This document shows positions 21,252 through 27,623 of a stretch of 35,783 nt of DNA, one piece after another (position 1 is the first letter of the stretch; each line of letters opens with the position of its first letter). The stretch lies in the NCBI GenBank assembly GCA_937872175.1, contig CALMPI010000044.1, positions 1 through 35,783 on the forward strand, written 5' to 3'. This DNA comes from an uncultured Flavobacteriales bacterium. Lineage in GTDB: Bacteria > Bacteroidota > Bacteroidia > Flavobacteriales_F > PHOS-HE28. The notes under the pieces are model-generated. The model saw nothing but the letters and a program-made list of their open reading frames with translations. It had not been told where the DNA came from and did not search any database. The position numbers and the translations under genes are program-made.

Positions 21252-21510
21252 CACCCGCCTCCCGGAGCCGCTCCAGCTGCTCCCTCGTTGACCTGAACAC
21301 GTGGCGGCCCGCGACGGGCTCGCCCCGGAGCCGCATGCGCATCTGCGTGCACAGCTCCACGTCGCTCGCTGCCTGGAGCAGCAGGGCGTTCGCCTGGGCG
21401 AAGCGGGCCTCAGCCTCGCGCTGCCTCTGCGCCAGGAACACCTCCATGGCCTCCACCTCGCCCTCGGTGAGCTCCAGCGTCACCTTCGGGGGCCTGTTGT
21501 CACCGCTCAC
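21229..21510 (-). CDS. Hypothetical helical protein (93 aa)
   Basis: Begins MSGDNRPPKVTLELTEGEVE. Residues 15-60 are a long charged helix (AMEVFLAQRQREAEARFAQA) with coiled-coil potential. A basic segment (MRMRLRGEPVAGRHVFRSTR) follows. No family recognised. The start overlaps the end of the lipoprotein gene by 11 bases, in keeping with the dense packing of this block. Confidence 0.65.
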   Translation of the reverse strand: MSGDNRPPKVTLELTEGEVEAMEVFLAQRQREAEARFAQANALLLQAASDVELCTQMRMRLRGEPVAGRHVFRSTREQLERLREAGDGTMGVD

Positions 21511-21775
21511 AGCAGCACTCCTCCTCCATCGCCCTCAGCTCCAGGAGCAGCGCCGCGCCCCGGGCCTGGACCTCGGGTGGCACGGGGGCGGAGGCGCAGC
21601 CGGTGAGCAGGAGGAACAGCGCGAGGCACAGGACGGCAGCCACCGCGCCCCGGGCCATCGCCCGGGGGACCTCCTCCAGGCCCCCGCCCCGGAGGAGCGA
21701 GCCCACCACCACGGCATAGAACACGGCAACCATGACCACAGCCGCCACGGCGGCCCTCCCGATGAGCTCCCACAT
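21500..21775 (-). CDS. Membrane protein with internal lipobox, possible spanin-like
   Basis: The 91-residue product (MWELIGRAAVAAVVMVAVFY) has a first transmembrane helix at about 8-27 and a second at 43-58 that ends in LLLTGCAS, a good lipobox with Cys60. An internal ATG (residue 40) would give a 52-residue product with a standard lipoprotein signal, like an outer-membrane spanin. The mature part is short and ends in EEECCCER. Both forms may be made. If the lipoprotein is real, a Gram-negative host is favoured. The stop of the upstream gene overlaps the ATG (TGATG). Confidence 0.6.
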   Translation of the reverse strand: MWELIGRAAVAAVVMVAVFYAVVVGSLLRGGGLEEVPRAMARGAVAAVLCLALFLLLTGCASAPVPPEVQARGAALLLELRAMEEECCCER

Positions 21776-22176
21776 CACCGCTCCTCCCTCAGCTGCCGCC
21801 GGAACAGGTCCTGGTACGCCTCGCCCTGCCAGCCGGTCCTGACCAGCTTGCCGAGGACCTCCCTGGGCAGCCCGGCGTTCACGAGGTGCTCCTGGGCCAC
21901 CTGCCCCGCCCCGTTCCTGGCGCACTCCTCGTGGATGCGGTACGCCTCCCGGACGCGGCGCAGCTCGCGGTCCAGCCGCTCACCGGCTCCCCCGCTCGCC
22001 AGGTACACGGGCCGGAACACCATGCCGGTGTAGCCCTCCACCTTCACGCGCCCGTCCTCCAGCTGCTCGCTCACCTTCCCGCTGAGCAGGAAGGGGAACT
22101 GGTCATAGGGCCAGAAGGCCCAGAGCTTGAGCGGCCCAACCGGCTCCGCCCGCTCCCTCGCCCAGGGCCACCTCAT
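21775..22176 (-). CDS. Hypothetical protein (133 aa)
   Basis: From the ATG at 22174-22176 (MRWPWARERAEPVGPLKLWA) the protein has an aromatic N-terminal part (WAFWPYDQFPFLLSG), a beta segment (GRVKVEGYTGMVFRPVYL) and a helical C-terminal half. The longer frame to 22413 is antisense-like Arg/Gly/Pro-rich sequence and is rejected. No family recognised. Coupled to its neighbours by one-base overlaps. Confidence 0.65.
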   Translation of the reverse strand: MRWPWARERAEPVGPLKLWAFWPYDQFPFLLSGKVSEQLEDGRVKVEGYTGMVFRPVYLASGGAGERLDRELRRVREAYRIHEECARNGAGQVAQEHLVNAGLPREVLGKLVRTGWQGEAYQDLFRRQLREER

Positions 22177-22427
22177 CAGCTGCCCCCCTCGCGCTGCGCG
22201 GCCCGGAGGTGCGCCATCAGCACGTCCTCCCGCCGGTCCAGGTCCACGAGGACCACGCGGGGCGGGAGCCCGTCGATGGACAGGTGGCGGACCTCGCCCT
22301 GCTCGCGGGCCTTGTCCTCCAGCTCCTCCACCCACTGGAACAGCCCGCGCATCGCCGCGCTGTCGTTGTTGTCGCTGTCCGCCGCGACCTCCACCACGAG
22401 GGTGACGCGGCACATCTTCGCCGTCAT
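22176..22427 (-). CDS. Hypothetical small protein (83 aa)
   Basis: From the ATG at 22425-22427 (MTAKMCRVTLVVEVAADSDN), preceded by AGGAGAG. It alternates beta (CRVTLVVEVAA), helix (AAMRGLFQWVEELEDKAREQ) and beta (RHLSIDGLPPRVVLVDLD), suggesting a compact alpha/beta fold. No motif gives a function. The start overlaps the stop of the two-span membrane gene by four bases (ATGA). Confidence 0.65.
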   Translation of the reverse strand: MTAKMCRVTLVVEVAADSDNNDSAAMRGLFQWVEELEDKAREQGEVRHLSIDGLPPRVVLVDLDRREDVLMAHLRAAQREGGS

Positions 22428-22606
22428 GTTGCGCTCTCCTTCACGAGCCTGAAGGCCAGCAGGACGCCCACCGGCCAGGTTGCCCAGAGGGGCAGGACCG
22501 GGAACGCCACGCACATCATCGTGCCGATGGCGTACCCGGTGCCCCCGAGGACGGTGCAGATTGCGAGGGCCTGCCTGGCCCCCATCTTCGGGGCGGGCCT
22601 CCTCAC
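22424..22606 (-). CDS. Two-span small membrane protein (60 aa)
   Basis: The GTG at 22604-22606 overlaps the previous stop (GTGA) and has GGGGGAGG close ahead. The product (MRRPAPKMGARQALAICTVL) has a basic N-terminus and two hydrophobic segments, AICTVLGGTGYAIGTMMCVA and LWATWPVGVLLAF, with a short C-terminal tail. The topology fits a class II holin, but many phages have such proteins with other roles. Confidence 0.6.
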   Translation of the reverse strand: MRRPAPKMGARQALAICTVLGGTGYAIGTMMCVAFPVLPLWATWPVGVLLAFRLVKESAT

Positions 22607-23139
22607 CGGACCTCCCCCTGCGGGAAGCCCGCGAACATCTCGCGCAGCTGCCGCTCGATGTGCGGCGGGGGCGGCCCCACCCCCTCGGGCGGGAGGAGCT
22701 GGGTCATGCGCCCCTCCATCCCCACCCGGGGGTCCATCCACTGCGGGACCTGGCAGGCCACCACGTCCCCGTCCCGGGCGATGCCCGAGCTCAGGCCGCC
22801 CCTCCAGCCGTGGGTCACGCCGTTGATGATGATCCGCTCCTCGCGGTCCTCGCAGTCCGCCGGTTGCCGGGTGTCGGTGCTCCCCGCCTCGCGGGTCACC
22901 ACCCACGCCTCGCTGACCATGATGTAGGCCGTGACCTCCTTCCAGGCGAAGAACAGCTTGACGTGGAACAGGGCGCGGACCTTGTCCGCCTCGCTGTCCC
23001 AGGGCGTCATCATCACGAACAGCTCGCGCCGGTCGTTGATGCCGATGAAGCGGGGGATGATGGAGCCGCCGCCCTCCACCTCCTGGACACAGCGGTCCAT
23101 CTCCTCCTCCATCCAGCGCTTCAGCTCACTCGTGTCCAT
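22603..23139 (-). CDS. Hypothetical protein (178 aa)
   Basis: Starts MDTSELKRWMEEEMDRCVQE. The sequence is a mixed alpha/beta protein with FIGINDRRELFVMMTPWDSE, LFHVKLFFAWKEVTAYIMVS and EAWVVTREAGST, then a segment ERIIINGVTHGWRGG. The Pro-rich end (PPEGVGPPPPHIER) is flexible. I recognise it only as the kind of conserved unknown protein found in phage early regions. Four-base overlap with the membrane gene downstream. Confidence 0.65.
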   Translation of the reverse strand: MDTSELKRWMEEEMDRCVQEVEGGGSIIPRFIGINDRRELFVMMTPWDSEADKVRALFHVKLFFAWKEVTAYIMVSEAWVVTREAGSTDTRQPADCEDREERIIINGVTHGWRGGLSSGIARDGDVVACQVPQWMDPRVGMEGRMTQLLPPEGVGPPPPHIERQLREMFAGFPQGEVR

Positions 23140-23338
23140 TGCCGTGCAACTCCTTGTTCCAGTGGGGGTACAGGTTCACCCCCGTGACCTTGAAGCTCAC
23201 CGTCCCGAGCCGCCTGGCCAGGGCCTGGTGGGCCGCGTCCTTCACGTCCACCACGGGCGTCTCCCCGGGGAGGCTCACCACGTGGTCCTGGCGCATGTCC
23301 CCGATGAGGATGAACACCCTCAGCTTCACTTCCCGCAT
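23126..23338 (-). CDS. Hypothetical small protein (70 aa)
   Basis: From the ATG at 23336-23338 (MREVKLRVFILIGDMRQDHV), preceded by GAGG. A beta-helix-beta layout is likely (RVFILIGD, VKDAAHQALARRLG, VSFKVTGVNLYP). No family recognised. Overlaps both neighbours by about 13 bases. The longer frame to 23395 adds sequence that belongs to the upstream gene in another frame. Confidence 0.65.
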   Translation of the reverse strand: MREVKLRVFILIGDMRQDHVVSLPGETPVVDVKDAAHQALARRLGTVSFKVTGVNLYPHWNKELHGNGHE

Positions 23339-23547
23339 TGCCTCAGCTCCTCTGGGCGGGCCAGGGCGCGCATCGCCCACCACGCCTCGTTGCATTGTCC
23401 GCGTGACGCGGCGAACACCGCCGCCTTGTCGAACAGGACCGGCTCCCCGGTCCTGCCGTCGATGAGCGGGAGCACCCGGCCCCCGACCTCCAGCCCGAGG
23501 CTCCGGCGCGGGCCGGTCCCCATCACCTCAATGGTCGGTTCAGCCAT
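23326..23547 (-). CDS. Hypothetical small protein (73 aa)
   Basis: MAEPTIEVMGTGPRRSLGLE, then GGRVLPLIDGRTGEPVLFD with beta character, and a helical end (NEAWWAMRALARPEELRQC). No known motif. It overlaps the gene upstream by eight bases. Codon use is like its neighbours. Confidence 0.65.
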   Translation of the reverse strand: MAEPTIEVMGTGPRRSLGLEVGGRVLPLIDGRTGEPVLFDKAAVFAASRGQCNEAWWAMRALARPEELRQCGK

Positions 23548-24118
23548 GGTCCAGCTCCTCCAGCATCGCCCCGGCCAGCTCGCCCGGCTTGTAGTTGCGG
23601 GCGTTCCGCAGGAGCCACACCGCGACCTCGTTCAGGACGCGGCTGCGCATCTCTGCCTCCGCCTCACGGGCCATCTCGATGAGGACCGGGCCAGGGGCGA
23701 ACGCCTCTGCCGCCTCCTCCGGCTCGGGCTCCGCCTCCTCGGTGGCCTGGTGGGCCCTCGCCAGGGACTTGCTGATGTCCACGATGAACATCTTGTTGGT
23801 GTCGTCCCAGCGGATGCTGGAGCGGACCATCTTGAACGGGTGCCAGCCGCCGATGTTCTTGTCACGCCAGGCCCCGCTGTGGACCAGGCGCAGGGGCCGG
23901 TCGGGGCTGGGCTGAGGGCTGGCAGTGATCCCACCCTCCCGGACGGGGGTGAGGTGGACCACGAAGTTGGTGGCTGTCTGGGCGTAGGACATCTGGAAGC
24001 GGTCGCCCTGGCTGATGCTGCGCCTCGGGTCGGTCATGACGTCCGCCCCGATGTACACAGACAGCTTGGCCCGCCCGCCCCGCTGGTCCAGCGTCACAGC
24101 TGAAAGGTTGTGGCTCAC
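23540..24118 (-). CDS. Hypothetical protein (192 aa)
   Basis: The start MSHNLSAVTLDQRGG leads into a beta-rich domain (AKLSVYIGADVMTDPRRSIS, then TNFVVHLTPVREGG, HPFKMVRSSIRWDDTNKMFI). An acidic linker (ATEEAEPEPEEAAEAF) separates it from a helical C-terminal part (LNEVAVWLLRNARNYKPGEL). No family recognised. The start overlaps the stop of the 128-residue gene by four bases (ATGA). Confidence 0.65.
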   Translation of the reverse strand: MSHNLSAVTLDQRGGRAKLSVYIGADVMTDPRRSISQGDRFQMSYAQTATNFVVHLTPVREGGITASPQPSPDRPLRLVHSGAWRDKNIGGWHPFKMVRSSIRWDDTNKMFIVDISKSLARAHQATEEAEPEPEEAAEAFAPGPVLIEMAREAEAEMRSRVLNEVAVWLLRNARNYKPGELAGAMLEELDHG

Positions 24119-24501
24119 GACACCACCTCCCCCTGCCCGCCGAACGTGTTGACCAGGGAGGCGAGGCGCTGGGCCCGCTCCTCCCCGAGGTCCGCCCGGG
24201 AGAAGGTCCGGGGGCCGCGCCGGAGCCCGTTCAGCCCGCCCAGGGCCTCCCAGTCCGCCAGGGCCTGCTCGCTGCCCCAGCAGCCGGTCCCCCGCGAGGG
24301 GAAGGCGTTGTACAGCATGTTGGCGTAGTGGAACAGCAGGTGCCTGTTCTCATCGTCCGCGTGCCCGCACGCGCCCACAAGGTCGTTGGCCAGCACCGCC
24401 CGCAGGAAGGTCCCGGGGAGGATGCCGTCATTGAGGTACCGCAGGATGCCGCCGTGCATGCGCTCGGGCAGCGGGCGGAGGTACTTGTTGATGTCGTCCA
24501 T
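24115..24501 (-). CDS. Conserved early phage protein of unknown function (128 aa)
   Basis: The sequence PERMHGGILRYLNDGILPGT, then FLRAVLANDLVGACGHADDE and CWGSEQALADWEALGG, follows a pattern seen in many phage and integrative-element early proteins of about 80-130 residues: a helix, PG-F-AVL-NDL, and a late Trp motif. Function is unknown in all of them as far as I know. It has its own promoter (24532-24567) and the shared AGAAATGGAGCAC leader, so it starts a transcript into the small-gene block. Confidence 0.7.
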   Translation of the reverse strand: MDDINKYLRPLPERMHGGILRYLNDGILPGTFLRAVLANDLVGACGHADDENRHLLFHYANMLYNAFPSRGTGCWGSEQALADWEALGGLNGLRRGPRTFSRADLGEERAQRLASLVNTFGGQGEVVS

Positions 24502-24505
24502 GGTT

Positions 24506-24518
24506 GTGCTCCATTTCT
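24506..24518 (-). promoter_or_regulatory. Shared early ribosome-binding leader (first of seven)
   Basis: AGAAATGGAGCAC on the minus strand, followed within 3-7 bases by the start codon. The same 13 bases occur at 25931-25943, 26847-26859, 27419-27431, 29222-29234 and 31128-31140, with a variant (AGAAATGGAG) at 34979-34988. GGAG is the Shine-Dalgarno core. No late gene has this leader. Confidence 0.8.
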
Positions 24519-24531
24519 AGGGTCTGCGCCC

Positions 24532-24567
24532 GGGGATAAGGTACCCCCGCCGGGCCTCGGGGGTCAA
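24532..24567 (-). promoter_or_regulatory. Early promoter A with TTATCCCCG element
   Basis: TTGACC (24562-24567), an 18-base spacer and TACCTT (24538-24543); GTACCT with 17 bases is an alternative. CTTATCCCCGG overlaps the -10 box and start (24531-24540). The -35 box overlaps the stop codon of the 55-residue gene (AGTTGACC). Confidence 0.6.
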
Positions 24568-24731
24568 CTGAACAGGCTTGCGATCCACCTCCAAAGCAAG
24601 AGGAGCTGGACGCCCCAGAACGCTGCCGAGTACAGGACGGCCACCGCCGTCAGCGGCCACCCCTCCCACCAGGAGGGGGGCGCGTCCGGGTCCGTGCCGT
24701 CATACGCCTTCATCTCATACCGCTCGCCCAT
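24564..24731 (-). CDS. Single-span membrane protein (55 aa)
   Basis: The ATG at 24729-24731 overlaps the stop of the 398-residue gene by one base (TGATG). The product (MGERYEMKAYDGTDPDAPPS) has an acidic N-terminus, then WPLTAVAVLYSAAFWGVQLL and a Trp/Arg end, giving one transmembrane helix. Third positions are nearly all G or C as in other genes here. Function unknown; a role in host membrane takeover or superinfection exclusion is only a guess. Confidence 0.65.
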   Translation of the reverse strand: MGERYEMKAYDGTDPDAPPSWWEGWPLTAVAVLYSAAFWGVQLLLLWRWIASLFS

Positions 24732-25927
24732 CACACAGCCTCCCTCACCTTGGCGCGGGTGAGCTGGGTCTCAGCCACCCCCTGGTACTCGCCGTGCCCC
24801 TTCACGGTCGCGTCCACAACGTACTCCTTCCCGGGGTCCAGGTCTGCCCCGCCCGAGCTGAACCAGCTCAGGACGTTGCCGCGCTGGTCGCGGAACTTGT
24901 ACAGGATGGTGGTCCCCCACTGGCTGTCGATGCCCCGGGCCGCCGTGCAGGTCAGCCGGAGGTCCCGGAGCCGCTCGCCCTCGGTGCCGAGGTGGCGCGA
25001 GGTCGCGGCAGCCGCTGCCTCCCGCTGGCGCTCTGCCAGCTTCCCGAGGTGCCTGTGGTACGCGGCCACGGCGGAGCAGGCGATGCCCCGGCGCTTGGCC
25101 GGGACGATGCCGGGGGCCAGGACCATGCGGAGGTTGTGGACGTACTCGCTGTCACCCGCCTCGGGGCTCGCCACCCACTCCACCGTGGCCCGGGCCGTGG
25201 CCCAGTCCTCCTCGCCCAGGGCCGCCCTGAGCTCCGCCCGGCGGGCCTGGCCCTCCCGGTCCCCGGGGGCGCACCAGAACCACGGGCCGATTGCGAAGGC
25301 GGTGGGCTGGCCCGCCTCCTCCGGGGCGCTCTTGGGCACCCAACCCCAGAGGCGGATGGCGGCGCTGGTCACGGCCAGCAGCTCCTCAGCACTGTCCTCC
25401 ACGGTGCCGCCCCCGCCGAACTCCTCGCCCCACTCGCGGGCCTCCTTGATCCAGCGGAAGCGGGCGGCCACGCTCGCGGGGGTGTCGGTCCCCATGTAGT
25501 CCCGGAGGCAGGTGCGCCCGACCTGGACCAGCTCCCCCTCGGGCGAGCGGACCACGAACAGGTGCGCCCGCGCCCGGTCGGTGCGGCAGTGCTCGCACTC
25601 CCCGGTGCTGTGGCGGAAGCGCTCGGGAAGCTCCACGCCCGGGATGCTGTCGATGATGGTGCCGTGGGCCGTCCGCTCCAGCCGGGCGATGAAGGTGAAG
25701 TCCCCGACACGGGGGGCCTCCAGCTCGCCCAGCACGAGGTCGCGGACCTGGACGCGGCACCGGCGGCCCTCGCTGTCCTGGCGGTCCTCCTCGCGGACCT
25801 CGCCCAGGGTCCAGGTGATCCGGGGCGTCCCGTAGCGCTGCGCCTTCTTGGCGAGCTTCCCGAGCGCCTCCAGGGCCTCCTCCTCCCGCGCGACCAGGAT
25901 GGTGATGACGTTGTCTTGGGCTTCCAT
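24731..25927 (-). CDS. Zinc-binding protein of unknown function, possible nucleic-acid binding (398 aa)
   Basis: The start at 25925-25927 (MEAQDNVITILVAREEEALE) follows the shared leader. Residues 111-114 are CEHC, followed by FVVRSPEGELVQVGRTCLRD with a Cys near 140, so a metal site is likely. The C-terminal 90 residues (ILYKFRDQRGNVLSWFSSGG, then EYVVDATVKGHGEYQGV) look like an OB-like beta-barrel. Related proteins occur in actinophages, phages and plasmids as conserved unknowns. The early position and the OB-like part suggest DNA or RNA binding, unproven. In-frame ATG inside the leader (MEHD) is rejected as it contains the Shine-Dalgarno. Confidence 0.7.
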   Translation of the reverse strand: MEAQDNVITILVAREEEALEALGKLAKKAQRYGTPRITWTLGEVREEDRQDSEGRRCRVQVRDLVLGELEAPRVGDFTFIARLERTAHGTIIDSIPGVELPERFRHSTGECEHCRTDRARAHLFVVRSPEGELVQVGRTCLRDYMGTDTPASVAARFRWIKEAREWGEEFGGGGTVEDSAEELLAVTSAAIRLWGWVPKSAPEEAGQPTAFAIGPWFWCAPGDREGQARRAELRAALGEEDWATARATVEWVASPEAGDSEYVHNLRMVLAPGIVPAKRRGIACSAVAAYHRHLGKLAERQREAAAAATSRHLGTEGERLRDLRLTCTAARGIDSQWGTTILYKFRDQRGNVLSWFSSGGADLDPGKEYVVDATVKGHGEYQGVAETQLTRAKVREAV

Positions 25928-25966
25928 GTCGTGCTCCATTTCTGTCGGGCCGGTGGCCTCCCCACC

Positions 25967-26007
25967 GGGGATAAGTCCTAGATAACAACTCCCCGGGGAT
26001 AAGTCAA
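25967..26007 (-). promoter_or_regulatory. Early promoter B with two TTATCCCCG elements
   Basis: TTGACT (26002-26007), 17-base spacer, and TATCTA (25979-25984) preceded by TGT (extended -10). CTTATCCCCG occurs in the spacer next to the -35 box (25995-26003) and just after the -10 box (25967-25975), 28 bases apart. A seven-pair hairpin (25950-25968) opens the leader of the 398-residue gene. Confidence 0.75.
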
Positions 26008-26012
26008 GCCCC

Positions 26013-26261
26013 CTACATCCCCAAGGTGTGCGGCACCCCGAAGATGGGGGACCGCAGCGCCAGCTCCCAGCGGTACAGGTACTCACGGGCCGCTGCCTCC
26101 TCGGGGCTCCTGCCGCAGTCGATGCGCACAGCGAGCCGGAGGACGGTGGCGATGCCGGGCACCCGGGGGAAGCTCCCCCAGGTGTGGAGCAGGTCCAGGG
26201 CCTGCTCAGCCTCGGGCCGCCACAGCGGCCACGCCTTGTTGATGCTGGCCAGGACGCCCAT
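26013..26261 (-). CDS. Hypothetical protein (82 aa)
   Basis: MGVLASINKAWPLWRPEAEQ followed by ALDLLHTWGSFPRVPGIATV and EEAAAREYLYRWELALRSPI: a helical protein with several Trp. No family recognised. The start and the stop of the upstream gene overlap by one base (TGATG). It ends just before promoter B. Confidence 0.65.
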   Translation of the reverse strand: MGVLASINKAWPLWRPEAEQALDLLHTWGSFPRVPGIATVLRLAVRIDCGRSPEEAAAREYLYRWELALRSPIFGVPHTLGM

Positions 26262-26842
26262 CAGAGGACCTCCCCCTGGAAGCGCCAGAGCGGGTCGTCA
26301 GCCTCCAGCTCCCCGTGGAGGTGTACCGGGGCGGAGCCGTCCAGCAGCAGCCGCCACCCGACCTCGCCCCGGTACACGTGGACGGTCAGCTCACCGTCCT
26401 CCAGGTCGATGATCGCCAGCTCGCCCGTCTCAGCGTCCTCCCAGATGATGGCCTGGCTGGAGGCCCCCATGTAGGCGTCCGCCTCGCGGTGGCCGGTCAG
26501 CTTGACGAAGCTCCGCCCAGCGAGCGCCCGGGCCACGTCCCGGAGGGTGGTCTGCGGGTCCGGGACGCCCGGGCACGTCTCGATGATGGCCGTGACCGGG
26601 CCGGTGTCCCGCCAGGCCGCCCACAGCTCCACGGTGGTCCCGCCGCCGGTGAGGAGGGAGCTGGGCCGCTCCGGGTCCGCGACCACAGGCACCCAGAGGT
26701 CCCAGACGCGGCTGCCGCCCTCGCTCCACATGAAGCGGAGGCAGCGCCCGGTGGCCTCCGCCGGGGGCGTCCCGTCCACGCAGAGGGCCGGGTGCTCGGT
26801 GACGGTGCCGGTGAAGATGTTGCGCTTGAAGATGAGGTACAT
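26261..26842 (-). CDS. Hypothetical beta-rich protein (193 aa)
   Basis: MYLIFKRNIFTGTVTEHPAL opens a beta-rich protein with RCLRFMWSEGGSRVWDLWVP, TTVELWAAWRDTGPVTAIIE and later ELAIIDLEDGELTVHVYRG. No enzymatic motif seen. It has the shared AGAAATGGAGCAC leader but no clear promoter; a run of 16 C (minus strand) lies directly upstream of the leader, so it is likely read from promoter C through the 172-residue gene. Confidence 0.65.
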   Translation of the reverse strand: MYLIFKRNIFTGTVTEHPALCVDGTPPAEATGRCLRFMWSEGGSRVWDLWVPVVADPERPSSLLTGGGTTVELWAAWRDTGPVTAIIETCPGVPDPQTTLRDVARALAGRSFVKLTGHREADAYMGASSQAIIWEDAETGELAIIDLEDGELTVHVYRGEVGWRLLLDGSAPVHLHGELEADDPLWRFQGEVL

Positions 26843-26860
26843 GTTGGTGCTCCATTTCTC

Positions 26861-26876
26861 GGGGGGGGGGGGGGGG
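26861..26876. repeat. G16 homopolymer next to a ribosome-binding leader
   Basis: Sixteen consecutive G on the plus strand (C on the minus strand), starting two bases upstream of the AGAAATGG leader of the 193-residue gene, with a GGCGGGG/CCCCGCC hairpin behind it. Such runs vary in length by slippage and are also prone to sequencing error. Confidence 0.85.
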
Positions 26877-26895
26877 CGGGGGCCCCGCCGGTCTG

Positions 26896-27414
26896 TCAGG
26901 CCACGGCAGCCTCGTACTGGGCCGCCGGGGTGAACTTGCCGTCCACGTAGATGCGGGCGGGGAACTGGTTGAAGGGGGTGCCGTGGGTGCTGACCTTGAA
27001 CACGGTCTGCTGCTCCACGACGATGCGGTGGCCGTTCCGGGTGCCGGTGATGGTGAAGTCTGCACCCCGGGTGAAGGTGGCCTGGAAGTCCCCGAGGGTG
27101 CCCAGCTTCTTCTCCAGCTTGGCGGCGAAGGCGGCAATCTGCGCGTCCGCGCTCTCCTCAGCGTTCTTGCGCAGCCAGGCCGCGTTGACCTCGCCCGTGG
27201 GCCGGGCGTTCACGCGGTTGCTGTCCATGACCGCGAAGCGGCGGGCGAAGCGCCACACGCCATCGCGGCCCCGGTGGATGCTGAGCTTGGCCGCGTCCGA
27301 CATCGTGTCCCAGTTGTCCGCGTACCGCTTGACGGTGCGGGTGACGTAGCCCTCAAACTCGGCAACCATGAGCGGCTTGAGCGGGGCGAAGGCTTCCTGG
27401 AAGGTGTTGGTCAT
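26896..27414 (-). CDS. Conserved hypothetical early protein (172 aa)
   Basis: MTNTFQEAFAPLKPLMVAEF begins a helical half with VKRYADNWDTM and FARRFAVMDSNRVNAR. The C-terminal part (DFTITGTRNGHRIVVEQQTV, then FNQFPARIYVDGKFTPAAQY) is beta-rich and ends in the kind of segment shared by several phage and plasmid unknown proteins. It has its own promoter C and the shared leader. No function can be assigned. Confidence 0.7.
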   Translation of the reverse strand: MTNTFQEAFAPLKPLMVAEFEGYVTRTVKRYADNWDTMSDAAKLSIHRGRDGVWRFARRFAVMDSNRVNARPTGEVNAAWLRKNAEESADAQIAAFAAKLEKKLGTLGDFQATFTRGADFTITGTRNGHRIVVEQQTVFKVSTHGTPFNQFPARIYVDGKFTPAAQYEAAVA

Positions 27415-27447
27415 GTCGGTGCTCCATTTCTAGCCCGGCCCAGCGCC

Positions 27448-27488
27448 GGGGATAACTCCTACATAACAACGCAGCGGGGATAAGTCAA
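27448..27488 (-). promoter_or_regulatory. Early promoter C with two TTATCCCCG elements
   Basis: TTGACT (27483-27488), 17-base spacer, TATGTA (27460-27465) preceded by TGT. TTATCCCCG occurs at 27476-27484 and 27448-27456, again 28 bases apart, as in promoter B. A six-pair hairpin (27434-27450) opens the leader. The promoter lies right after the terminator of the AAA+ gene. Confidence 0.75.
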
Positions 27489-27510
27489 GGCCCCCGGAGC
27501 TGGGGACAGC

Positions 27511-27547
27511 AAAAAAGTTGCCCCCGGCGCGGTGAAGCGCCGGGGGC
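27511..27547 (-). terminator. Intrinsic terminator of the AAA+ ATPase transcript
   Basis: An 11-pair perfect stem, GCCCCCGGCGC with GCGCCGGGGGC (27537-27547 and 27520-27530), a six-base loop, and AACTTTTTT directly after it on the minus strand. This is the clearest intrinsic terminator in the window. Confidence 0.92.
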
Positions 27548-27549
27548 CA

Positions 27550-27578
27550 GCCCCCTGGGGTCGGGACGGGCAGGGGGC
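27550..27578 (-). terminator. Second hairpin behind the AAA+ gene
   Basis: GCCCCCTG pairs with CAGGGGGC (27571-27578 and 27550-27557). Its minus-strand loop contains GTCCCGACCC, part of an 11-base sequence shared with the hairpin after the scaffold gene (7959-7988). It lies just before the main terminator in the transcript. Confidence 0.5.
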
Positions 27579-27623
27579 CGCCAGGCCGCGCAGCGCGCAT
27601 GGAGCACACCGCGCTCTGCTGGC

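Noticed and set aside
27548..27623. Short frame with ATG near 27600 in the AAA+ 3' region
   Set aside because: It would run through the terminator stems; composition reflects hairpins, not protein.
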